A DNA stretch of 37,654 bases. It comes from Acidobacteriota bacterium. GTDB taxonomy: Bacteria; Acidobacteriota; Terriglobia; Terriglobales; Acidobacteriaceae. The stretch spans positions 1 through 37,654 of the forward strand of contig JABCZH010000022.1 of the NCBI GenBank assembly GCA_013289795.1. Direction: 5' to 3'. This document shows, one piece after another, positions 1-7,251 of this stretch (position 1 is its first letter; each line of letters begins with the position of its first letter). The position numbers were made by a program, and so were the translations under genes. A model generated the notes under the pieces. It was not told the DNA's origin and did no database searches. It saw only the letters and a list, made by a program, of their open reading frames with translations.

Positions 1-807
1 AGAACCAGCAGCCGCGGCGGCGGAAATACCAGAGCCGATCTCAACTGCCTTGACGGCTTGTAGCGACATGACGGCGGCGGCGAGCAACGCGTCGAGCCGC
101 TCATCCCATTGCGCGTAAGTGCCCAAGCCCGGCGGAACTCCATGGGCCACTACCTCGAAGACTCCTCCCACCGAGTCTCCAGTCCTGAGAACTTTATCCA
201 CCTCGTCTTTCATGCGCTGTTGCATTTCAGGGTTGGCGCAATTCAGCAGGACTTCTTCCTGCAGGTAAAGAGATTGAATCTCGCACCATGGTATTTCCTG
301 GTCTAGAGAGGCGGTGCCCACCGCAGTGACGTGGCTGAGCACCTCGATGCCGAGCTCGCGCAGAAAAATCTTGGCGAGTGCACCAATGGCGACGCGCGCC
401 GCCGACTCACGAGCCGAAGCGCGCTCCAGCACGTAGCGAGCTTCTGGGAAATTGTATTTAAGGGCGCCAGCCAGGTCCGCATGGCCTGGCCGCGGAGAAG
501 CGACGCACTTGTGGCGGGCAGGATCGCCTGCTCCGACGGGAAGAGATTCCTGCCAGTTCTTCCAGTCTCTATTTTCCAGCTGAACGGAAATCGGCGAGCC
601 AATCGTCTTGCCGTGACGAACACCGGAAAGAATATGAGCCGTATCGCGCTCGATCTTCATGCGCCCACCGCGGCCGTAGCCCTGCTGCCGGCGCCAAAGT
701 TCCCGGTCGAGAAAAGCCTGGTCGACCTTAAGCCCCGCGGGAAGGCCCGACAGGAAAGCGACCAAGGCTTCGCCGTGAGATTCTCCCGCAGTGAAATAGC
801 GCAGCAT
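1..807 (-). CDS. aroC: Chorismate synthase, 3' end cut by window edge
   Basis: Chorismate synthase converts 5-enolpyruvylshikimate-3-phosphate to chorismate, the last shikimate-pathway step, using reduced FMN. Translating the minus strand from the ATG at 807 gives a start reading MLRYFTAGESHG, followed by GYGRGGRMKIE and ERDTAHILSGVRHGKTIGSP, all family signatures of the FMN and substrate pocket. The frame stays open for 269 codons to base 1, so roughly the last quarter of the usual 360-390 residues lies outside the window. No strong Shine-Dalgarno sequence precedes the ATG, but the start matches the family N-terminus exactly. It is divergent from the LuxR-type regulator across about 260 bases. 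The identification is very secure; only the C-terminus cannot be judged. Confidence 0.95.
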   Translation of the reverse strand, partial: MLRYFTAGESHGEALVAFLSGLPAGLKVDQAFLDRELWRRQQGYGRGGRMKIERDTAHILSGVRHGKTIGSPISVQLENRDWKNWQESLPVGAGDPARHKCVASPRPGHADLAGALKYNFPEARYVLERASARESAARVAIGALAKIFLRELGIEVLSHVTAVGTASLDQEIPWCEIQSLYLQEEVLLNCANPEMQQRMKDEVDKVLRTGDSVGGVFEVVAHGVPPGLGTYAQWDERLDALLAAAVMSLQAVKAVEIGSGISAAAAAGS

Positions 808-842
808 GAGTTGCTCGATTTTACCTGATACCGCGCTTTACC

Positions 843-873
843 GGAGTGACACGGGGTTGAGAAAGGAGTGACA
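843..873. repeat. Two 9-bp direct repeats in aroC/regulator gap
   Basis: GGAGTGACA occurs at 843-851 and again at 865-873, a centre-to-centre distance of 22 bp, about two helical turns. This spacing is seen in some activator sites, but the repeat is short and may be chance. The rest of 808-1065 is AT-richer than its surroundings and holds no ORF of note. Confidence 0.3.
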
Positions 874-973
874 ATTACGAAAGAGTCGCCGAAAAGAAGA
901 TCGAAAAAAGTGAGATTCCGCGAATTTTTCTTTCCTCGGTCCGCACGGATGCATGAATGATTGGTACAATTGA

Positions 974-996
974 GATTACGCCATTAACTCGTAATC
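974..996. promoter_or_regulatory. Perfect inverted repeat upstream of LuxR-type regulator
   Basis: GATTACG at 974-980 and CGTAATC at 990-996 form a perfect 7-bp inverted repeat with a 9-base spacer. It lies about 70 bases before the regulator start at 1066. Response regulators with LuxR-type HTH domains commonly bind such dyads, so an operator, possibly autoregulatory, is plausible. It could also form a weak hairpin in a leader RNA. Confidence 0.4.
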
Positions 997-1065
997 GTTC
1001 TAGGGTAGTTCCACTTAGCGGTTCGCGTCACTTCGCAAACTTCTGGCCAAACAAAGGAGGACTGT

Positions 1066-1743
1066 GTGCCCCCACGCACAGAGCCACGGGAAATAGCTTT
1101 TCTTCCCGAGAGAAAAATTTCCTGTGTGCTTGTCCACGAGCATATCTTGTTCCGGCAAGGTCTGAGGTGTTTGCTGGAGGATGAACCTGATATCGAAGTA
1201 GTGGGCGAGGCCGGCAATGCGGCGGAGTGCCTGCGCCGCGTTTTTGAATCTCGGCCAGACGTCGTCATCGCGGATGTCGATACCTTCGGACTGTCCACAG
1301 TTGACTCGGAGAGACTGCTGGCTCGGGAATCTCCGCAAACCAAAGCTGTGTTCTTGAACCTGCAGGAGCAAAGCAGTTCGACCACCGGCGGGATTCGCGC
1401 GGCGCGGCAGATTTCTTCCGAAGCATTAATCAAGATCATTCGCGACACGTGTCAGTGGAGCGGAATGAATTACGGGGAAGTTTCCCTCAGCCGGTCTCCG
1501 CAGCGTGCTTCCGAAATCCTCTTCGAGCAAAAACGGACCCTTACCGCCCGCGAGCGCGAGGTGCTGAAGTTGCTGGCTGAAGGAAGAACAGTGCGTGCAG
1601 CAGCGGCAATTCTGGGGTTGAGCACCAAGACCGTGGACGCTCACAAATTCAACCTGATGCGTAAGCTCGGCATCCACAATAAAGCGGAAATGGTGATGTG
1701 GGCCATCCAGCAGCGCGTGGTAAAGATTCCGGCCAACTTCTAA
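1066..1743 (+). CDS. NarL/LuxR-family regulator with degenerate receiver
   Basis: This 225-residue protein has a receiver-like N-terminal half (about 17-125) and a LuxR-type HTH (about 158-218) with the familiar LTAREREVLKLLAEG and STKTVDAH segments. The GTG at 1066 is chosen because AAAGGAGG ends five bases before it. The receiver is unusual: the acidic pair that binds Mg at the end of strand 1 reads HEH (25-27). An Asp is present at about residue 70 at the phospho-acceptor position, but the expected Thr/Ser and Lys signatures are not recognisable. No histidine kinase lies beside it. It may act without phosphorylation or bind another signal. Its stop overlaps the stop of the convergent HAD gene. 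The target genes are unknown. Confidence 0.85.
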   Translation: MPPRTEPREIAFLPERKISCVLVHEHILFRQGLRCLLEDEPDIEVVGEAGNAAECLRRVFESRPDVVIADVDTFGLSTVDSERLLARESPQTKAVFLNLQEQSSSTTGGIRAARQISSEALIKIIRDTCQWSGMNYGEVSLSRSPQRASEILFEQKRTLTAREREVLKLLAEGRTVRAAAAILGLSTKTVDAHKFNLMRKLGIHNKAEMVMWAIQQRVVKIPANF

Positions 1744-2477
1744 AGAATCGTTGCGGAAGAATTCCGACCGGACGTTTCCCCGGCGCTAGCCGCCGCAAGG
1801 TCTGCAAGGCTGGAAACTTCCAAGTCTGCCCTTCCTTTGGCGGATTTCACTGCACCCACTCCGGCTCGCGGCGAAGGGCGGTTCACCCAGACAGTGGCAA
1901 GGCCCAGCGACTGCGCCGGGATCACGTCGTGATAAATGCTCTGGCCAACATGCAGAATGCGTTTCGCAGGAATGCCGATACGGCTCAACGCGAGTTCAAA
2001 AATCTTTAGTGATGGCTTGTAGGCTCCGGCCTGCTGCGCCGTGATGACCTGGTCAAATTTCACTCCAAGCTGCGGCTGGGTCGTGGCGAAAAGATCGTCA
2101 TCCACATTGGAAATCACGGCCAATCGAAAACGGCTGCGCAACAAATTGAGTGCGGCTACCGTATCCGGCCACGGCTTCCAATTTCGCAGCGACTCGGGCA
2201 GTGAGCGGACTTCCTCAACCGTCGGTGTGAATCCGAGCCGTTCCCCGAACTGCCGCACTACGGACTGAAGAACTTCGCGATAGGGACGATATTCTCCCGC
2301 CTCGGCTCTAGCTTCGAAATCGCCGTAGAGCTTCAGAATCGTCGCATCGTCGGTGTCTTTGTTCATGCGGTGTGCGGCTAGGATGCGATGCAGGCAACCG
2401 AGGATCCCCTCCTCCCAATTGATGAGCGTCCCATAACAATCGAAGGTGAGGATTTCGAAGCGGCTGAAGTCAAGCAT
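1740..2477 (-). CDS. HAD-superfamily hydrolase (haloacid dehalogenase type II-like)
   Basis: A 245-residue HAD hydrolase. Motif I reads DCYGTL (nucleophile and acid/base Asp/Tyr region near residue 13), motif II is SNVD, the motif III lysine lies in AYKPS, and motif IV is the HVGQSIYHDV segment. The insert between motif I and motif II is an alpha-helical cap of the 2-haloacid dehalogenase/FMN-phosphatase-like kind. The substrate cannot be read from sequence; small phosphate esters or 2-haloacids are the usual choices in this subfamily. It lies 27 bases after the nuclease gene on the same strand, so co-transcription is possible. Its TAG stop overlaps the TAA stop of the opposing regulator. Confidence 0.85.
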   Translation of the reverse strand: MLDFSRFEILTFDCYGTLINWEEGILGCLHRILAAHRMNKDTDDATILKLYGDFEARAEAGEYRPYREVLQSVVRQFGERLGFTPTVEEVRSLPESLRNWKPWPDTVAALNLLRSRFRLAVISNVDDDLFATTQPQLGVKFDQVITAQQAGAYKPSLKIFELALSRIGIPAKRILHVGQSIYHDVIPAQSLGLATVWVNRPSPRAGVGAVKSAKGRADLEVSSLADLAAASAGETSGRNSSATIL

Positions 2478-2504
2478 GGTCGATACGATCTCTATCCGCG
2501 AAGA

Positions 2505-3584
2505 CTACGTTTTAAGACCGGGTAGCATCGGAGCTTCCTCGCGGACTTCGCCGGTTTCTCCCGCTTCGGCTTCAACTTCGGTAGCGGCGGAAGAATCCTC
2601 AGCAGGCGTCGAAGTCTTGGGCGTAAGAAACTTGGTGCTGTTCAGCAGTGGGCGCCCGAGCGATGGATTGTAGCTTGTCCAGGAACTTTCCAGGTCGGCC
2701 TCGCGTTCGAAGTGGGCGCGCATGGCCTCCATTTTGGAGTCGAGATCGTCCATGTAGTGCAGCAGCAGAGCTTCGGGAAACATCGGTAGCTTGGGCGAGC
2801 CGAATTCGTATTCGCCGTGGTGGCTGATGATGAGATGCTCGATCAGGGTTTTGAGTTCCGCAGGAAACTCCGGGAAGAGAGCCAACTTCGCCTGCAGCAT
2901 TTCGAGTTCGATGATCATGTGCCCAAGAAGCTGGCCGCGCGTTGTGTAAGAAAACGATCGATTGTACGTAAGCTCGTGAATCTTACCGATGTCGTGCAGA
3001 AATACGCCCGTCAGTAGCAGGTCGCGGTTGACTTGCGGATAGTTCCTGCAAACCAGATCGCACGATCGGAAAAGCGAGACCACATGATCGAGCAGGCCGC
3101 CGATATAGGCGTGATGCAACGTCTTCGCCGCCGGAGCGTTGCGATAGGCCGTGGCGATCTCCGGATCGGACATAAAAGCCTGCACCAGAGATTTGAGATG
3201 AGGATCGCGGAAGGATGCGACGAAATCGGTCAGCGTTTGCCAGAGTTCATCGATGTTTCTGGTGGTCTTGGGTAGATAATCCGAGAACTCAATTTCTGAC
3301 TCGCCGAGCTTGCGCAACTTGTGGATCGTGAGCTGAAATCGATTCTTGTACTTATTGACGAGGCCCTTGACCTTGAGGAAATCGTCCTGCTCGAAAGCAT
3401 TCAGCACCTCCTCAACGTTGTCCCACATCTTGGCTTCGAGATGTCCGCTGCGGTCGCCCAGGGTCAACGCGAGATACGGCTCCCCGCTCTTCTTAGGCTT
3501 GATTTGCTTGCTGACCACCACAAAGTTGGAGGTAACGATCTTGTTTTCGTGGCGGACGCAGTCGCAGATATAGAACTCTTTCAT
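2505..3584 (-). CDS. YhaM-like 3'-5' exoribonuclease, OB fold plus HD domain
   Basis: A 359-residue protein with an N-terminal OB-fold nucleic-acid-binding domain (about 15-105, including the segment LTLGDRSGHLEAKMWD) and a central HD phosphohydrolase-type metal domain (about 155-300). The HD ligands are visible as LHHAYIGGLLDHV, GVFLHDIGK and ISHHGEYEFGSP. This architecture is that of the YhaM/CBF1 family, which trims RNA or single-stranded DNA from the 3' end. The last 60 residues are acidic and low in complexity (Glu/Ala/Thr-rich). The ATG at 3584 has no clear Shine-Dalgarno sequence. The family call is secure; the choice of RNA over DNA as substrate is by analogy. Confidence 0.88.
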   Translation of the reverse strand: MKEFYICDCVRHENKIVTSNFVVVSKQIKPKKSGEPYLALTLGDRSGHLEAKMWDNVEEVLNAFEQDDFLKVKGLVNKYKNRFQLTIHKLRKLGESEIEFSDYLPKTTRNIDELWQTLTDFVASFRDPHLKSLVQAFMSDPEIATAYRNAPAAKTLHHAYIGGLLDHVVSLFRSCDLVCRNYPQVNRDLLLTGVFLHDIGKIHELTYNRSFSYTTRGQLLGHMIIELEMLQAKLALFPEFPAELKTLIEHLIISHHGEYEFGSPKLPMFPEALLLHYMDDLDSKMEAMRAHFEREADLESSWTSYNPSLGRPLLNSTKFLTPKTSTPAEDSSAATEVEAEAGETGEVREEAPMLPGLKT

Positions 3585-3697
3585 TCGTTGTATCAGTGTA
3601 AATCAGAAGGCACGAAGGTGCTGCAAAGCATGCCAGCTGCGCAATTCTGCCGCGGTCGAGACTTGTCCGGGCCTTAGGTGCCGCTATCCGCTAGAAC

Positions 3698-4849
3698 CTA
3701 GATCGGCACACCAAGCATCTTCTTTTTCTTCTTCTTCAGTTTCTTGGTGTCAGACGTTTTGGCGCTCGCGGTTTCGATCGGCTCCGTCTGATTCGCGCTG
3801 CGGCCGGAATCAACGTAGCCTTCGTTGACTTTGATGTAGGCTTCTTCCCGCAGCTTGGTGAGGAAAGCGCGCAGCGCGGGCTGCAGCTTCTGGTAATACA
3901 GCGCATCCTGAATCTTGGGCTCGGCGTCCTTCAACGGCGGAATTCCCGCCATCTGGTGGTCGGTAACTTTCAAGATGATGTAACCCTGCTTGGTGCGGGT
4001 CACTTCGGTGACCTCGCCGGCTTTCATGGCGAATGTCTTCTCTTCTATCTCCTTGGCGAGAGTGCCACGTTTAAACGCGCCAAGATCGCCGCCTGCCGCC
4101 GCCGAAGGCCCTTCGGAATATTTCTTGGCGATGTCTTCAAAGCTGGCTCCAGCGCGAATTTGTTTCAGTAGATCGTTGGCCTTCGCTTCGGCTGCCGCCA
4201 GAGCCGCAGCCTGCGCGGCCTGTTTGTCTGCCTCACTTCCAGCATCTTGAGTCTGCGTGTCTCCACCCGCTGCAGCAGGTTTATCGGCTGCCGTCTTCGC
4301 CGGGGCGACCAGGATTTCGCTGAGCTTGATCGATTCCGGCCGCTCCATCTCACTCTTATGCTCTTCATAAAACTTCTGCTCTTCGTCTTTGGTGATGCTA
4401 AGGTGAGAACCGACTTCTTCTCCGATCACTTTCTGCGTGATGATCTGGTTCCGCATGTTCTGTTTGAAATCTTCGTAGGAAATCCCCTGAGACGTGGCGG
4501 CTTTTTCAAGCTCTTCCATGGTCTCCAGCTTCATGTCCTTGCGCATCTGGTCGAGGCGCTTGATCAGGTCGGTGTCGCCGGTAATCCCCAGGTCTTTGCC
4601 TTTTTCGAGCAGCAGTTGCTGATCGATCAGATCGCGTAGAACATCTTTTTCACGCTCGGCATAAAGCTTGTCGGCGTTGGCAGCGTCCTGCTGCTTGACG
4701 TCATCTTTGAGTTGGTCCTTGCTGCGCATGTATTCCGAGCGGGTAATGATTTGGCTGTTCACGCGTGCAATGATTTCTTCAACCACCTGGCCAACCACAA
4801 AAGTTGGCAGGCACGCCATGGTGATGAGTACGAGCAGCAGTTTTTTCAT
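3698..4849 (-). CDS. SurA/PrsA-like peptidyl-prolyl isomerase (parvulin)
   Basis: A periplasmic folding factor of 383 residues. The ATG at 4849 is preferred over an upstream in-frame ATG at 4885 because it opens a clean signal peptide (MKKLLLVLITMACLPTFVVG). A SurA-like chaperone helical region follows (about 20-170), then one parvulin domain (about 170-300, with AKKYSEGPSAAAGGDLG). About 30 residues rich in Ala, Gln and Asp (about 185-215) are inserted after the first parvulin strand. The C-terminus ends in a run of lysines. SurA homologues carry outer-membrane-protein precursors or catalyse proline isomerisation. E. coli SurA has two parvulin domains; this protein has one. Confidence 0.9.
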   Translation of the reverse strand: MKKLLLVLITMACLPTFVVGQVVEEIIARVNSQIITRSEYMRSKDQLKDDVKQQDAANADKLYAEREKDVLRDLIDQQLLLEKGKDLGITGDTDLIKRLDQMRKDMKLETMEELEKAATSQGISYEDFKQNMRNQIITQKVIGEEVGSHLSITKDEEQKFYEEHKSEMERPESIKLSEILVAPAKTAADKPAAAGGDTQTQDAGSEADKQAAQAAALAAAEAKANDLLKQIRAGASFEDIAKKYSEGPSAAAGGDLGAFKRGTLAKEIEEKTFAMKAGEVTEVTRTKQGYIILKVTDHQMAGIPPLKDAEPKIQDALYYQKLQPALRAFLTKLREEAYIKVNEGYVDSGRSANQTEPIETASAKTSDTKKLKKKKKKMLGVPI

Positions 4850-4943
4850 TTGGTTTTCGGGGTGGCCACGACGATCCTGCGGCACAAACCTTACGATATT
4901 TTACTACTTCGGCGAGGAACTTGGTGCGCCGTGGGTGGGAGTG

Positions 4944-5711
4944 CTACATGGTTCGCGCCAAAACCAAAGCAGTCATATCGTCCGGAACAAGTGGATCGCA
5001 GGTAAATTCGCCGACGGAATTCAAAATGGCCGCGCTGATGGTCTGGGCGTGCGTCGAAGGTTCAAGGTGCAATCGCTCCTTGACCCGCTCCAGGCCAAAT
5101 TCCAGGTCTTCGTTCTTATCGTCTTTGCACTTGCCCTCGACCACTCCTCGCGAAACCAGCAACAGGACCGCGCCCTTTTCCATGGCCACAGTCGGTGCAT
5201 CGCTCGTAGCGTGCGAGAACAACCCCAGGGGCAAGCCCGTGGAAGCCAGTTCGGTGATGGTTGTGCTGTCGCGCAGGAGTCCGGGAGTATGCCCGGCATT
5301 GGTGTAGCACAGCGTGCCGAATTTCTCGTGATAGCAGCCAATGAACGCGGGGCAGGAGTGAACTCCCGCGGCAGCTTCCATCACGCCGCGGTTGAGCCGC
5401 AGGCAGAGATTAACCATGGCTTCGGCTTCGTTGATATCGGCCCCGGCAAAAAGTGACGCGCCGGACGTGCGAAAAATCTCCTGCGCCGCGGAAAGGATCG
5501 ACTGGTTATTCTCGCGGCGTCCGGCAACGTCAAGCAAGCCAAATAATATTCGCTCCGGGCTTACTCGCAGCGAGTCGTAGAAATCACCGGCAACTCGCTT
5601 TCCGTAGGTGGTAGCGGCAATCTCAGCCCCGTCGATCGGTGGAAACTCGCCTGGAACGGCCTCCAAAGCCGGTAGAGGCTCGGGCGAACGGGATTGGAAT
5701 AAGGCGCACAT
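4944..5711 (-). CDS. SpoIIE/RsbU-type PP2C serine phosphatase
   Basis: A 255-residue PP2C-like phosphatase domain of the SpoIIE/RsbU family without an attached sensor. Metal-binding acidic residues are visible in AGDFYD (about 41-46), LLDVAG (about 59-64) and the C-terminal DDMTALVL (about 244-251); TNAGHTPG is the usual core motif. Such enzymes dephosphorylate anti-anti-sigma (STAS) proteins in partner-switching circuits. No STAS or anti-sigma kinase gene is seen in this window, so its partner is elsewhere. It lies between the surA-like gene and the peptidase gene on the same strand, with gaps of 94 and 65 bases. Confidence 0.88.
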   Translation of the reverse strand: MCALFQSRSPEPLPALEAVPGEFPPIDGAEIAATTYGKRVAGDFYDSLRVSPERILFGLLDVAGRRENNQSILSAAQEIFRTSGASLFAGADINEAEAMVNLCLRLNRGVMEAAAGVHSCPAFIGCYHEKFGTLCYTNAGHTPGLLRDSTTITELASTGLPLGLFSHATSDAPTVAMEKGAVLLLVSRGVVEGKCKDDKNEDLEFGLERVKERLHLEPSTHAQTISAAILNSVGEFTCDPLVPDDMTALVLARTM

Positions 5712-5776
5712 TCGCAGGCTAGCGCAAAACCGAAACTAGCATAAGCCGCGGCCCGGAGCAAATCGGCGAACCAGTT

Positions 5777-7213
5777 TTAGTCGCCGTACTTATCGCTCAA
5801 ATATTTACCGAGCTCGATCTCGAGCTGGCCGTAGTCGGAATGGATGGTTGTGCGCAGCGCCGCTTCGGTCGAACTTCCTTGACCGAGCAGTTGCAGAATC
5901 CGTTGGATGTCGCCCATGCCATAGGCGTCGTTGATGTAAGAAACCGCCGCCAGAGACTCCGCGTACGCCAAGTAAGCCTCGGCGCCGGAGAAGCGCATGA
6001 AACTCCCTTCCAGCACGTTGAGCGGAATATTATTTTGGGCTTTGAGTAACTGAGCTAACTGGCGCCCATCGCCGCCCAGAGATTTCGGCTCAAGCAACTG
6101 CGCGATTCCTTCGTGCAGCCATGGCGGACAACGTCCAGCCGAAATCTGGTTGATGAAGGAATGTGCCAACTCGTGCTTTAACACCCGCGCCAGGTCGGGC
6201 GTCATGGAACTGAGGCCGCTGATTGGAATACGCAGCTTGCCATCGTTGAGCGCTCCAGACCAGGAAGGCGCGCGCGTCACATCGAAGAAAGCCTGTTCGG
6301 TATAAAGCGTTACAAGAATATTGTCTCGAGGCGGAGTGCCGAGATCGCGCGACAGGTCATCGTAATCGGACTCGAGTGCAGCCAGAATTTGCCCGCGGAA
6401 CGCTTCGGAGGTCTGTCTCCCTTCGTAATGCATCACGAAATGACTGCTCTCCCGCTGGGCGAAATCAGTCTCCGCATTTTGCTCGCGCTCGGCCTTCGCA
6501 AGATACTGCTGCACCGTCGCATCCGGACGCAATTCGAGCGACCGCTTCCAGGAGACAATGGCGTTTTTGGTTTGGTCGGACGCCTGCTGCGCATAACCCA
6601 GAACGGTATAAGCGTCGGGCGAATCCGGAGCCGCGGCCACGGCGCGCTGCGCGTAAGTGAGCGCCTGCGAAGGGTTCCCGGTGCGCACCAGCGACGCTGC
6701 GTAATAAATAAGGGCGGTTGTGTTCTCCGGTTGAAAGTGGAGAGCGCTGTCGAAATAATGGCGGGATTCGTTGATGTTCCCGCGGTCGAACTCAAACTTG
6801 CCGGCGATGAAGTCCGCCGTCGCGGCGAGTTCGGCGTTTCCTTTGCCTTCCAGTTTCCCTAAAGTATCCAAGTCGATTTTTCCGTCTTGAATGATGGTTT
6901 TCGGAAGGTCGCCTTCATTGGCCAGCGTATTAGCGGGGGTGAACGATGACAGATCAGCCACTCCACCGCCAGTTGTTGCCGACGCGGTTCTGATCGCTGG
7001 TATGCCGCCCGCTTCGACCCGCTCTACCGAGCTTTTCGGGATAGCATAGCTGTCGTCGCCGATGTCGTATTCATAGCGACTGCCACTTTCGCGGACGTGA
7101 TCGGCAGGGATGGTCCGGCCATTCTTCAAGTGAATGGTGTCCGCCGATGCGGTCGCGCAAGCGAGCGTCATCCACGTCGATATCGTTACGAGGGTAGTGA
7201 CACGAAACCGCAT
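5777..7213 (-). CDS. TPR protein with MA-like gluzincin metallopeptidase domain
   Basis: A 478-residue exported protein. The ATG at 7213 is chosen over an upstream one at 7303 because it begins a signal peptide (MRFRVTTLVTISTWM, then small residues to about 24). A small beta domain (about 25-70, including DTIHLKNGRTI) is followed by tetratricopeptide repeats (about 130-255) and a zinc-metallopeptidase domain with HELAH at 347-351 and the third ligand Glu in LHEGIAQ at about 368. The arrangement matches the peptidase MA-like family. The substrate is unknown. The start codon lies next to the earliest possible start of the divergent M1-like peptidase, so the two transcripts must overlap or share a very compact promoter. 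Confidence 0.85.
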   Translation of the reverse strand: MRFRVTTLVTISTWMTLACATASADTIHLKNGRTIPADHVRESGSRYEYDIGDDSYAIPKSSVERVEAGGIPAIRTASATTGGGVADLSSFTPANTLANEGDLPKTIIQDGKIDLDTLGKLEGKGNAELAATADFIAGKFEFDRGNINESRHYFDSALHFQPENTTALIYYAASLVRTGNPSQALTYAQRAVAAAPDSPDAYTVLGYAQQASDQTKNAIVSWKRSLELRPDATVQQYLAKAEREQNAETDFAQRESSHFVMHYEGRQTSEAFRGQILAALESDYDDLSRDLGTPPRDNILVTLYTEQAFFDVTRAPSWSGALNDGKLRIPISGLSSMTPDLARVLKHELAHSFINQISAGRCPPWLHEGIAQLLEPKSLGGDGRQLAQLLKAQNNIPLNVLEGSFMRFSGAEAYLAYAESLAAVSYINDAYGMGDIQRILQLLGQGSSTEAALRTTIHSDYGQLEIELGKYLSDKYGD

Positions 7214-7251
7214 TGAAGCGCATTCTAGCAACAGACAACGCGGACCTATAC

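Noticed and set aside
331-828. 165-codon plus-strand ORF opposite aroC
   Set aside because: Antisense to clearly conserved chorismate synthase sequence.
3705-3732. Sigma-28-like site at the 3' end of the surA-like gene
   Set aside because: The GCCGATC box is present but the -35 place reads AAAA instead of TAAA and it lies inside coding sequence of a non-motility gene.
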